Below, one piece after another: positions 24,596 to 37,984 of a stretch of 64,000 nt of DNA. The stretch's first letter is position 1. Every line of letters starts with the position of its first letter. The stretch lies in NCBI GenBank assembly GCA_020091685.1, contig CM034603.1, forward strand, positions 19,982,715 to 20,046,714, read 5' to 3'. The DNA comes from Lutjanus erythropterus. Its lineage: Eukaryota; Chordata; Actinopteri; Lutjaniformes; Lutjanidae. A model generated the notes under the pieces. The model searched no databases and was not told where the DNA came from. It saw only the letters and a list, made by a program, of their open reading frames with translations. Made by a program: the position numbers and the translations under genes.

Positions 24596-26280
24596 AAGAA
24601 CTGAAAACTAACTTTGATCAGGTGTCAGCCACTTAGAACTGACTAGGTTTTTGTGCAGAAAGGGTCACCAATGTAAAGCCTAAATATGAGGCCAATAACA
24701 GTAGGTCTGAAAAAAGAGAGGGGGAAAAAAAGACAGAAAAAGTTATTCATATGATGCATTTCAACAGCTTTGCTCTAAAGCTCCTAATTAGTTGAGACAT
24801 TTTGCTTAGTGGCTTGGCATTTTAGCCACAGGGGGGCTGATACAGTAGATTGTATTGGACATGCAAGCAGAAGGACACAACCTAAACGGCTGATTCAGGA
24901 GTCTAAATCCTGTGCCCTACTAAAATTGTGTAAAACACTGCTAAACAACCAAGAGCAGAGAACACAGTATTAGAATTCTGTGGTAAATGTGATGGGTGGA
25001 ATTTGCTGTTCTATATGCAAAGTCCTGGTATTTTAGTGAAGGTGTGGAAAATAGGCGTCAAAGTTAACAATACCAGGACACTAGCAATTTGCAGAAACAA
25101 GCAATTATCCATTTCAAATTTCACGCAAGTCTATCCTCCATAAACTTGTTATCATAGGAGTTATTCAACAGCGGCAGGGCCTAGATAGAGATGTTCATTA
25201 GTCTATTGCTGAGACAAACACATTTGATGGATTAAACAGTCAAATATAACACGATGCTTGAACTGCTGTCCTGGTTGTTAAGGGAGATCAAAGTGGGGCC
25301 TGAGGGTCTGGTAAGTATGAGGAGCAGGATTGGTTCAGCAGAGCTCCAAAAGAACAAGTGCTGGACCAAGGAGATACGACATCAGACGTGTGCACTGCAT
25401 TCCCTTAGGCCTGTTCTTTCAAAACTGTCAGCCTGCCTACCAAATGAGCTGCAAAGAAGGAGGGCACAAACAGTCTTTCAGAAAGCACGTCTAATCTAAC
25501 AATAAGCATAAGCCTCATTTGGTAATGTGCCGTCTTAGTGAAGCCGGTTGAATATGGAAAAATCAATTGGATTTTTTTTTTAGATGCCACCCCCTGTAAA
25601 TTCTCATCCTGCTGTGAAAAATGTGACACATTCCAGAGGAAAAAAAAAAGAATCCTAGAAGCAATTAGCAATTATGGTCCCATGTGTGATAATAGCTATG
25701 CTTAAATTTTATTTCTTGAAAACATTTCACCAAAAAATGGAATTAAAAATGGATGCAGCAGCAGCAAAATGCTTTGTAGCGTAAAAATGCTTTCACCAAA
25801 TGACATGTTATGCTTGGGAGGAGACCCAAGGTTTTGAATTTCAAGCCAGGCAGACCAGACATCACATATGGACATTAAATATATGGATGTGTGTGGCACT
25901 CACTCTGTCGTTGGAGTACTTTTCTCAGTGACACATACTATATTTGCTTGCTGATGGATTGCCTGTCTGCCTGCACTAGTGCGCATACAGTAAGGAGACA
26001 GAAGTGCTGATGAAATGTTTTTTGCTTAGCTTTCAGGCACATCATAACATACAAGCAAAAGTTGTCTGTTTTCATGAAATTTCACCAATTCAACAGTATG
26101 AATTTAATGGTTTCTTATAATGTAGGTTCTTTTTTCTTTCTTTTTTAACTTTCTAATGAATTAGGCCATGCTGCCATTTATTTTTTCTTTTTATCTGTTA
26201 AAGACCAGGAGATACTCAAAATGAAGCTTTGGTCTGACAGTCAGAGAGCTGATAAAAAGGTGCTCTTGAAGAGTAAATAC
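24596..26280. other. non-coding stretch, no gene seen
   Basis: Short frames only (longest 88 codons at 25405-25671, minus). A few A- and T-tracts are present. Nothing identifiable. Confidence 0.35.
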
Positions 26281-26925
26281 CAGGGATGTGCACAATTAGA
26301 CTAATTGCATAGTTAAACTGATTATTAATATTTTATTAATGTAAAACATCAATTAACAGTTGCCTCTAAGATATTATACTGCCGCCCACTACTAGCTGGG
26401 CTTGCGGCCCCCTCTCCCCACGCTAATGGCAGATGCTGTAAGCTAACAAGGTGAAAAACATAAGTGCAACAGATGACATCTAGTGAAACCAGCACAGAAA
26501 ATGAATATAAGCCAGTATGTAGGCTGTGTCAGAATAAACTGGTATATAACCATTCAACCAGAGCAATAACCACATTCAACACAGGCATGTGGATGTTAAG
26601 TCTGCAAGGAAAGAAGGCTGCTGATTAGCCACACATGCCAACCACAACACATCGCTTACCCACAGGCAATGTGATATCATTCAATCTGAAAACATTACTC
26701 ATTTAGTGACTTGTTGTGATGTTTTGTAGGATAATATACAATGTTCATGATACATGTCACATTTGAAATATGATTTGGTTATTGAGGACAGACACTGACC
26801 TTATCAATTAGGCCTGATAAATTGTACTCAGTTTTGACTGTTTTCTTACTTTCAGACCAGTCGACTAATCTAAATTAAAATTTCTGTTTAATCAACAGGG
26901 GAAATAGTCACCAAGAACATCCCAA
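26281..26925 (+). mobile_element. hAT-type non-autonomous DNA transposon with 8-bp target duplication
   Basis: The left tip CAGGGATGTGCACAATTAGA and the right tip ...AATAGTCACCAAGAACATCCC form imperfect inverted repeats beginning (CA)GGGATGT. Flanking them are GTAAATAC (26273-26280) and GTATATAC (26926-26933), an 8-bp direct repeat with one mismatch, as hAT insertion produces. The interior has no long open frame. About 645 bp, old and diverged. Confidence 0.72.
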
Positions 26926-26933
26926 GTATATAC

Positions 26934-28870
26934 CATATTGGATTAATGCTAAATACAACTGATGGACCAACAGAAAATCAAGTGACTCTGATGATCAAAG
27001 GAAAACTGCCAAGCATTTGTTGGTTTTAGTTTCATGAAACCATGTGTAAGCTTCATAAATGTGAAGGCTGTTTTTATCTTCTATATCTTATTTTATATAT
27101 ATCATTATGATGTATATTGTTAAATTATTTGACAATGAATTTCATCATAAATTTCAACCACATATTGGATTCTTTTACAACCCACCACCAACAAGAAATA
27201 AAGAAATAAGACACCAACTACTTCCAGCTTATACCCACTCCCCTTTGCTATTATAGGCAGCTTTAAACTCCACCTTTAAGTGCAGCCATTATGAAAAGTA
27301 TAAACAACTTGGCTTCCCAACATGGTGGATCTTTTTAAGTTATTTCCCAGGCATAGAATTAGTCATACTCTCAGTTAGCAGTTGTACATTCAGTAATACT
27401 TGAAACAAAATTGAAGAGAGGCCATACAACACAGACGTCTGTGTGGTGAGAACATCAGCTGAGAGCTGGTATTGACTTGACACGCCAAATAATTCCCTTA
27501 ATGTGTCCAAATCCACACAGGAATGCATGAAGATATGTCTGAGAAAAATGGCATCCAGTACAGCATTGTTGCCATAGGAGGATGTATTACCACAGTCCTT
27601 GAGCAAAGTGTGACCGATCAATTTAACTTCCTCCTGAAAAACAACACGGCGAGTGGGGAAAATCAGCATCTGCTGTGTCCCACCCTCTGTTATATCTGTA
27701 GACCATTCAAAGACATATGATATGACACAATGCTCAGTTTTTGAGAGACATAAACAAGGGAGCAAGAAAAGGGAGGAAACTGTGAGAAAGGGAAGAAGAG
27801 GGAGGCTTTTGTCTCCACATTTCTCACGGTGGGTATCGGAAACAGCCAGATGCTGTCCATCACAAGTGAAGGCCAGAGAATAGACTGCCCTATTTATCTA
27901 ATGAAGAGGTCAAGGGGTGGGGGTGGGAGGTAAGTGGGGCATAGCCAAGTCTGTCACAATGCCATACCCAAAGAACTCATTCCAGAGGAGTCAGATTACC
28001 CATAGCATGGGACGGTAATAAGTATGTGGAATATATGTGCATGTAAAAATAATTGGAAAAGGAAACGAAAGGATGGAAAACTACGTAATGCATAGCAAAT
28101 AAGAACGGTGGCTCATTGGCCATAAAATTGGCCCAAAAATGTGTCTATTAAGAGAAGTCTACTGTATTTATAGCTATTTTAAATTAGAGCCAGCAGTACA
28201 ATTTAAGCTCTGCATATTCACTTCAATCATTTATGCTCATAGTCAAGACTCATTTCATTTTCACATTTCACACAGCTAAGGAGCCCTGGAGCAAGAGTGC
28301 TTATTTATACAGGGCAACCAAAAATTGTTTAGAATTTTAATTGTTTAAGTTTCTGAACACAAACCTCTACATAGTTGAAAGTGACATTGGAGATTCTTCA
28401 ACCCAGCTCTTGTTTTTTATTTGCGTTCATCACACCAAAGACATTCAGATGACCAATCAACAACTAGCATGTCCCACTGCCAAAGCTTTCTGGGTGGAAC
28501 TTCAATTTTTGAATGTATGTTCCACACATGCCAAAATGTACACCATGTTCACCTTTTTCCTTTTGTCATGAGGCTAGGTTCTTCTTGTCTTATACTTCAA
28601 TCTTAATCTGTTGAAATCAGCATTAGCGTTTTGCACAGCAAGAGTGGGCACTACCACAGCCTGAGGCAATGCTGGACTAATGCTAGAGATACTGATATAG
28701 CTTTGTGTGAAAAAGAAATGGTCAAACAGCAAGAATTATTTTGCAATGTTGTGTAACTCTGACTTGCCCCAAGCAGCTAGCCTGCACAGACCATAAAGTT
28801 CCCCACTGGGCAGTGAGGTGACAGGTGACATCAGACATAGTGTTACTGCACCAACTTACTTCATTTATTA
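26934..28870. other. non-coding stretch with one long anonymous open frame
   Basis: The longest repeat-free open frame of the window (141 codons, minus, 27340-27765) is here. It opens at a non-ATG codon, has no recognised domain, and only a weak acceptor (TTGTTTTTCAG) precedes its middle part. I do not call it a gene. The rest is anonymous. Confidence 0.3.
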
Positions 28871-30684
28871 GGGGGCCAAGCCCGCGGGGCCTGGGGACCG
28901 CGAATGCAAGCATACGCGGTTCCCAGGACCAGCGGTGCTGGGAACCCTATTGTAATTGTTCGGATTTTTATTATTATTCATCATCATCATCTTATTATTT
29001 TCTTTTTTTATTCTTCCGTTGATAAAACTCATGCTGCAGGCTAAACCGTGCAAGGTAGGGCGGTGCAATTTGGAGGGCTGGCCCAGACCCCTGCACGTAC
29101 CTCAGAGGCAAAAAACCGCACATGTCCGCCTACAGGGGGCGCTATAACGAAGGACAACGCGTTTTGGCCTATAACTCCCACACCGTATGTCGCACATTCA
29201 AAAACCTTATATCCCCATATTCCTTGAATGGAGCTGAGTCACTTTGTAATTGGCCACGCCCACTTCCGCCTAAATAATTTTTTCGCAAAATCGCGAAAAC
29301 TGGCAAACCAGCTTTTTCGAACTCCTCCTAGGGATTTTGTCCGATCTGCACGAAAATTGGCCCGTACACTCTTCTGCTCCTCATGACAAAAAGTTATCAA
29401 AAGATTTTTTTTAGGTTGAAAATTCCGCGAATTATTAACGAACAAATTTCTGTAGCTAGCCATAAAAATGGAAAATGTTGCATATCTCGGTCAAAGTAAA
29501 TGCTATCGACACCAAATCAGAGATCCTTGGTTGGCATGAGACTGGAAGCCTATGAGCTGAATTTGGCGAATGTTGGCGCCTAGGGGGCGCTACAAATGTG
29601 GGAAGTTTATATCTCTACAACGGCTGCACCGATTTCTACGAAATTTGGTCCGTACGATGTAGGGCTGGTCCTGAGGCCAGATCTTTAAGGGGGTCGTGAG
29701 AGGTCAATGTGGGCGGGGCTTATTACAAGATAAACAAAAAAAATTAATTTCTGCCAAAGTATAATACTTAGGGCTTTGAAATTTTATGGGTACATGTAGA
29801 ATAGGACTCAGATCCCGCCTATCGAAAATGGCGTTTGTGCTCCACTAGGTGGCGCTATAACGCATTTTTGGCTATAACTTCCACATTTTAAATGACACGT
29901 TGAAAAATCTTATATTGCCATATTCCCTGAATAGCGCTGGATTTTCTGACGTAGGCCCCGCCCACTTTCGCCAAAAATTCCCGTCGCTAAGTCGCGACAT
30001 GTCCGAAACCTACTTTTTCGAACTCCTCCTACAGTTTAAGCGCCATCTGCGCCAAACTTTGCACATACGATGTCTAGACATGTCCGATCTAAAGTTATCA
30101 AAAGAATTGTTGCACGACAAAAAATTCGCTAATTATAACCGAACGATTTTTTGGCTAGCTCAAAAAACGCATGTTGTGTCATATTTCGGTCAAACTAAAG
30201 TCTTTTGACTTCAAACTTGACACGGTGGTTCCAGAGGTCATCCGCAGGCTCTGTGCCGAATTTGGTGCGGATCGGCCAATAGGGGGCGCTACAAACCCAA
30301 AAACATCAACTTTCCCAAAAGTTGCTCGGATTCCTACAAAATTCGCTGTGCATGATGTGGACTCCCTCCTGAGGCCAACCGCAAACTTACGTAATGATTG
30401 GTCAAAGTGGGCGGGATTTATTACAACAAATCAAAATCACCACGCATTCTGCCTTTGGCACTAACAGTGCACACCAACTACAGTGATTACTGCAGCTCAG
30501 CACTGGCCTTTGTCCTGACAATTGCTCTGAAATGGAATGACGCAGCTAGGACGACGGCGCGCGTCCCCGCGATCGCCCCGAGCCCCGCGTCCCTCGGAGC
30601 CCGCGGCGGCGGGTTCCGAGGGCCGCGGGGACCGGCTCGCGCGGGGAGGCTTGGCCCCCGTTCATAACTGCTTGCAGTTCTAGT
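28871..30684 (+). mobile_element. hairpin-capped interspersed repeat, large copy with two internal ~0.7 kb units
   Basis: It begins with GGGGGCCAAGCC (28871-28882), perfectly inverted as GGCTTGGCCCCC (30648-30659). The 5' cap holds a nested hairpin at 28894-28924 whose loop contains ATGCAAGCAT, then ACCCTATTGTAAT and a TTATTATT tract. The 3' edge has AACTGCTTGCAGTT (30666-30679), another hairpin, then CTAGTT. Inside, paired words GGCGCTATAACG (about 29138 and 29851) and GGCGCTACAAA (about 29586 and 30285) recur at 713 and 699 bp spacing, so the body is a two-unit tandem. TTTTTCGAACTCCTCCTA also occurs in each unit. No protein is encoded. CpG-rich throughout, unlike its surroundings. Class uncertain. 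Confidence 0.66.
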
Positions 30685-31926
<1,242 letters not shown>

Positions 31927-33095
31927 ATTTTTTTTTAAATAAAAATATTATTTGATGTACAAACTCTTGGAATTACATTTTTGTGCAATCTAGCATGGAT
32001 TTAGTTTAGATAGATTCTGATTATCTTCGCATACAAACATTTGCATCAAAATCGCTCTTTGTTTCATGAATGCAAAACAAAGTTTGCCTTCTATTTCACG
32101 TCTCGTGTGCTCCCTCATCTTACACTACAGATGCTCTTACCATATCCGCTTGAATGCTCATTTCCACTGGGATTACATTCAGCTGTGTCTTGATAATAAT
32201 TTGATGGCGAAGTCAAGGATACTTCTTCACAGGAATACCGTCCTAGTCTGCAGCCAAAAAAGCCAGGGACAGAGCACAGCAGTGCTGGCGATGATTGAGA
32301 GAACTCAAAATTCAAATGAGAGAGAGGAGATGGACTGACACAGATGTGCTGTTGTTCGGAGAGAGCAGCATGCATACAGGGTAGGCACACACAGCCACGC
32401 ACCGCCACACACAAAGCTATATACACGTGCATAGACAGCAGTGCCACTCAATCATCCTGGTCGAGGGCCAATCCATCTATTGCTGGTTGACTGGGATCCA
32501 ATCACCATTCCCAACAGGGCTAGAATGAAAGAATGGCAGACAGCCTGTGAAGAGGCCTACTCTCTCATGTTAGATTGATGGGACAAATCTTGGGGCGGTT
32601 CATGAGGCATCCCATATCGAAACGAACATACCATAAAAAAACCTCTGATGTCATACTGCACTTGAAAACAGGTCTCTTTACTCTGAATATGTATGGAGCG
32701 TGTATTTGTGCCCCTGCGTTCTTGTTGCCAAAAATGCATGCTTCTCTAAGAAGCTATTTCTGCCATTCAACCATAAGAAGCCCATTAGGATGTGTCATGA
32801 GTTTCAGTTTTATTTGTCCCGAGCGGATAACACTCATTTTCTTGTGTTTAATGCTGCAAAACATTCTCATTCTCTTATAGCAACACAGAAACAACTTGAG
32901 ATGAGTGCTAAATAGAGCAACAGTGGACGAGAAAAGAAGTTTAGAAGGATTCAAAGTTCTAAAAAATGGGAAACTTTTTGATTGTCATCTGGAGGATTAA
33001 TGTTATGTTTTCAGTGGCTTAACTGGCTATCCAGTCAGTTATTAGAGACCATTGATATTTCTTACTAGTTGACAGAATAGTTGAGTTTGTTTGGG
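31927..33095. other. non-coding stretch with possible conserved blocks
   Basis: No gene. Segments 32030-32340 and 32570-32900 have few stops in several frames, balanced composition and compact motifs (AATGCAAAACAAAG, GATAATAATTTGATGGCG). I read this as possible conserved non-coding sequence rather than exons, since frames on both strands stay open and no matching splice sites are seen. Confidence 0.25.
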
Positions 33096-34320
33096 TAGGC
33101 TTGGTTGGTGTCAGGGTATTAATATATACCAGGGTTATATTACAAAATCCTGCAGTATGATCTTCTATACTGTCAAAAAAGCAGACACTCCTTCTAATAA
33201 ACTGATACGGAGATGCTTTATTGAGGTGGTGTATTGTAGTTACCAGCACATGTCACCAGAGGTCAGTCTCTGTATTGGTGGACAAGGCAGTACAGCTGAG
33301 CCCAGAAAAATGGCATTTGGGGGATAAAGTTAGAAAAAAAATGCACTAAAATATTTCTGCCCCTTTTTGGTAGTACTTTGGGTTTAGTCCTGATGTTAAA
33401 GGAGAGCCAGCAAAAACTGCAGACTGATTGGTCAGAGTACCGTTATGCAGTGAGTGAGTAACTTCAGTTGAGTGAGTATGAGAGAGTGGGTAGCAAACAG
33501 TGACAGTGAATGTGCACTAAGTGGAGGAAAAGGTGAGAAGTCAAGTTGCTAATCTGGCTGTAAATGTACAGTTTACAGTTGGTCAGTAAGGCAGGGCCCC
33601 TAATAGGTGACTAAACTGTTAGTTGTTGACAGGAGTCTTAGATCACCACATTTTCATTTATTTGTTAGTCGCAGAAAAAAAGACACCTCCAACTCCATGT
33701 GGGGATTGTTGTAGCATGGACCTTTTCTCTTTTAACACCATAGCCTCCGGCACATTGCTGCTAACTGTGCTGTAGCTGCTATTAAGCAGTTACTTCAGTT
33801 AGTGATCCTATTAGACTGCAATACAACCTCCAAGAATGATGGAGGCCAGCTTGATTACCAGGAATACAGCACCAAAGTGATTTAAAAGAACGGCTGCTCT
33901 GACTAGGCCTCTGACTCCAGGGATGATGAAAACATAGCAGGTTTGGGCAGGTACAGGCGGCTTGAAACGCTTGAGGACAGAGTTCATTTCAGTATACATC
34001 ATCCATCGTGTTGATAAGTCCAGCGAATATCTGTTTTTTTTGACATTCAAAGTTATTTATTCCTGTTTTGAGCAACAAGGTTTTATTTTGTTGAAATACA
34101 TTGATAATATAAAGAATAAACGCTGCAGCTGCAGCAAAGCTCCTGTGTGTGTGTGTTGCTTCCCGGCTGTGGGACTAACGTTGCTATGAGCTCAGCTCCA
34201 CAGATCGTCCTAGAGTTGAGCTGAGCTGTTTTATACAAATTTTACACAAATACCACATACCGCCGGTAAAATGTCAGGATTGTATGAAGATATGAAAAAA
34301 ACAGTTACCACCCAAGCCTA
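33096..34320. mobile_element. 1.2 kb TIR DNA transposon (TAGGCTTGGKTGGT ends)
   Basis: The left tip is TAGGCTTGGTTGGT (33096-33109). The right tip on the minus strand is TAGGCTTGGGTGGT (34320-34307), 13 of 14 bases identical. Just inside the tips are GGTATTAATATATACC on the left and CCACATACCGCCGGTA on the right, typical of fish elements built on GGTATA/TACCGG words. Short frames of about 75-79 codons have no transposase motif, so it is probably non-autonomous. No exact target duplication was found at these ends. Confidence 0.62.
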
Positions 34321-36320
34321 TGAGGCCTGAGAAAAAAACAAGAAATCATAGAAAACAACACTGAGACTAGCAAAAACAGAGCACTAGGTAAAACATTTTT
34401 GTGACATTTTCAAGAGGAACAAAAGACTTCAAATTAGAGCTGAAGGTTTTGTGTTTAGTTGGACAGGCAACAAACGGATTTAATCATTTTTGACTAACAA
34501 GATTAATCTTTTCATTAATTATTATGCTGTGTTATACTGGCTGTTTTACAGGGCAAGTTGGAGCCTTTGGGGAAAATCCTTGGGAAAATCCCTTAGTGTT
34601 CCTTGAACTGGCTCTGAATAATTTAAAATATATTATTTTTAACAACTCCATAATATTAATTGGCCCTTGCTGTGCATTTTGTATTCATGAGTAAGCCCTC
34701 TTACCTAACAGACAGAAGCGTTTCTGTAAATGTAATCAGCACTAACATGGAAAATTACAGAAAATAGCTATTCATGAGGATGGTTAGTCTCCACATCCGT
34801 TTTGCCACTACATTAATGGGACCTGATATGGGGGTGTGAGAAAGCTGCAATGCCAACATGCAGGCTAGGTGATGCTGGCTCTGGTTCCAGTATGACCATT
34901 TAGTCAGTGTTTGCAGTAATTCTCCTAAAAAGTCAGCCAGATACATCTGCCGTATGCAGTAAACGCCTACACATATTATGATATTCATCATTTTCAACCT
35001 TGCTGGTGGTTACACAATGAAACAAGCAACATGCAGTATCTTTTTGTGTGTCAAAGCTGCTAAATGACATGATGTTGTATATTCTCCAAGTGTCGCTGTG
35101 ACTTACTCTGAGGTGACATCCAGTGAGGCTGTCAGAACAAATTTCAATATTCAAATTTGAGGCTAATGTGCAAAAAATACATTTAAAGACTTTTGTTTTT
35201 CTGGCTCATAATTCTCTCTCCAGCAATATTACAGCATGTTCCTACAAGTAATACGATATTTTGATTCCCCTGTGTGAAAGGTAAAATTTAGCAGAATATC
35301 AACTCAAATCTTCAAGAAAATGAACACTGAAAGGCTGGTTATACTGAATCAACTTCATTTATGACATGATAAACATTCACTGTGTCTTGCTTTCATGCAT
35401 CAACAGTTAAAGGGCACCCCAAGACCAAAGTCACTTGTATGGATTCAAGTGCAAAATTAAGCATCTTCAATTTCATTTCATGCAAGATACTGAGTTTGTG
35501 TCTTGTTATATTTTATAATTTCATTGTCAAAATACCCCAGTATGCCTACAAGCCTTTTTGATCATAGAACAAATCAGCTCATACAGTACATGGAAGTGCA
35601 TGTCCTACCATATAAGAGTAATTAAGCTTCATATTTTCTACTTGAAAAGTAGGTCAGTGTGAGAAAGCTTTGATTGCATAGCCCACAACAGAACTACAAT
35701 AAAAATGTAGCCAGTAATGAATATGCACAGTGGAAACCAACAGGAATACAAGCATAATGTCAGAGATTGATCACATTGTTTCCAAATATGGAGAAAGGAC
35801 AAAGAAAGTTGTGTTTAGTAATTTAACTTATTAAATAATTGCAAGCACTTGTTTCTGTATAGCCTACATTTCTTTTAACCTGGGTATCCATATTACTTAC
35901 TTTACTTTTACAAAAAGTAGCCTAATGGATGCGATACTTATGTATTGTTTTTTACCTTTGAGTAGCTCCATCCATTAGCTGCTCATCTGCGCGCCTGCTA
36001 CTTTTCTACTAGAGGTCTAGTTGAACTCTCTTATTTTTTGAGCTAGGATGAAAATGGAGGTAAGGGAGGTGAGATGATTTGCATCAAGCACCAAGCCAAG
36101 CAACTAATTACAATAAAAACTTGGTCAATTTGGTAATAAACTTATTTAGCTTCAAAATGAGCTTATATTATCATCCAAAAACAAAAATCACAAAGATAAT
36201 TTTGTGCTTCCTTCATGCTTTTATGTACACAAAATCAAACAAGATGTTTATAGAATTTGTTAGACAAAATGTTTTTTTGTGAGCAGATGATGTATAAAAG
36301 ATCTTAAGATAGAGTATCTG
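34321..36320. other. non-coding stretch, no gene seen
   Basis: Anonymous. A TTAAAGGGCACCCCAAGACC word at 35407 resembles the tip of a TTAA MITE, but no opposite end was found. Short frames only. Confidence 0.35.
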
Positions 36321-36870
36321 GTGTCTGACTCAATCAAGAACAAGACATATGAGTGGAACCATGGCAGAGCAGAGAGGCAAAGAAAACAGACTCATCTCTG
36401 GGCAAATATTAAGACCAGGAGCCGTTTCAGAGCAACCAGCCTCGAGCGACAGGACAATTGTTATTGTCAAACCTTGCTAGTGGGTCTAATCTTTATTATG
36501 AAGATTAATAACATATATAGCAGCCAAGATACTGCATTATTTGGAGTCATCCTCAGGCAAAACCGCCATTTACTTATCCTGACTTTCGAGATTGACAAGA
36601 GCAATATAATCCCCATCTTTCTGGCTGTTTATTGACATGTGCAAGAGGATCCAGTCCTTCATGCGGGCTCTCACTGCTCCTGTGTCAGCATCACACACAA
36701 ACATTGCGTCGGCCTGTTAAACAGCTCAGTCAAATGGCAGCTGCGCTGTTGCTGTTGCTAATGTGAGGAAGCACATGCTCACATTAGAGCAGTGCACCAG
36801 AGGGGAGAAGAGCCTCAGGACAGACACCTACTGAGCTCTGGTCCTGTGGCTGCCTCAGCGCTCTTTAAGA
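36321..36870. promoter_or_regulatory. candidate conserved non-coding element with paired SOX-like sites
   Basis: Repeat-free, balanced composition. ACAATTGTTATTGT (36454-36467) contains head-to-head ACAAT/ATTGT SOX-type cores. It is followed within 50 bp by TCTTTATTATGAAGATTAAT, a homeodomain-like AT core. The frames at 36321-36635 and 36792-37110 show no domain and no splice consensus fits. Regulatory role inferred from motif texture only. Confidence 0.28.
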
Positions 36871-37530
36871 TCCAGCATGAACCCCCGGAGTGTCAGTCTC
36901 TCCCGTCGTTTAATGACAGAGATAACCTTGAGAAGTATCACACAGAAGAGGAACTGTTTAATTTCACTGCTTTTCGTCTCTGATTTGAATATGGGCAATT
37001 TGTCTGGTACTCAACAGGCTTTACAGGATTTGTATTCAGTTCATATTTGGATATATTCAGATAAATTGCAGTCTAAGCTAGACAAAATGATTAAGTATTA
37101 TGACTTCTGAAATACACCATGCTGATATAACTATTATACTGTATATTTTCGTTTGGTAAATAGCTCATTGTTACAACTGTATTCTATGATTGTAGGAAAA
37201 TACATTTATTATCATGTACTCCTGAAAATAGTAGTAGTACTTTGCCTTTGCACAGAAAATGCACTCTAAGTGAAGATTCAACTCTGTGAGGTGAGGCATT
37301 TAACGTCTAAATTAGCAATGAAACAATCTGCTGTAGCTGACACAAATTAACTGTTGCCCATTTTGTCACTAGTTGAAACTATAATCCACACTTCATGTCC
37401 AATTAGGCCCTATAAGATTGTTAATGGTACTGCAAGCAGCATTCATTACCCCTAGAGGTTGCAGTAGACCACCAGCATCTTAGACAAAACAAATTTTGTA
37501 TCCTGTTTGGAAACAGAGCCTCTTGAATCT

Positions 37531-37984
37531 CAGATCAAACTGTCAGACTAGGCAATTTGATCACATATAAAGATTATTTTAATACATCACTTACTACATT
37601 TCTTACTTTAAATGTTTTTAGAAAAAGTATTTGAGTATACTATTAAGCTGTAATACAAGAAATATTGTGACCAGGCACCTGTCATTTTGCCATCAGATCA
37701 AACTGTCAAACTAGGCAGCCCAGATCAAATATGGATCAAGATTTGGTTACTAAATTGCCCATTTCTCACCTAAAATGTTTTTAGAAACATATTTTATTGC
37801 ACTGTTTAACTATAATATGAGAAACTCACTCATCAGGCTGCCATTTTGAAAACGGACACAGGGAGGACAGAGATGCACTAACATGCACGCTGGGACATCA
37901 TCAGTCCACTAGCCTACATCTGCACATAGCAAATAGTTGTTTGCTGACTTCTAGTGAGGCAGAAGGTTGTATATTGCACCTTTA
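37531..37984 (+). mobile_element. interspersed repeat with a 162-bp internal duplication
   Basis: CAGATCAAACTGTCAGACTA at 37531 recurs as CAGATCAAACTGTCAAACTA at 37693, and both are followed by a CCTAAAATGTTTTTAGAAA-like phrase, so two units of about 162 bp lie in tandem. The right end, TTGCCATTTTG...TATTGCACCTTTAAG, looks like the tip of a TTAA-type fish element (GCACCTTTAA). No left tip is seen, so it is truncated. Confidence 0.6.

Noticed and set aside
27340-27765. Longest repeat-free open frame (141 codons, minus strand)
   Set aside because: It opens at a non-ATG codon, has no domain or family resemblance, and is only slightly longer than expected by chance in 64 kb of six-frame sequence. 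The weak TTTTTCAG acceptor inside it has no partner donor that defines an exon.
30540-30667. Second CpG-island promoter
   Set aside because: The patch is the terminal part of an interspersed repeat with matched caps; no donor or exon follows.
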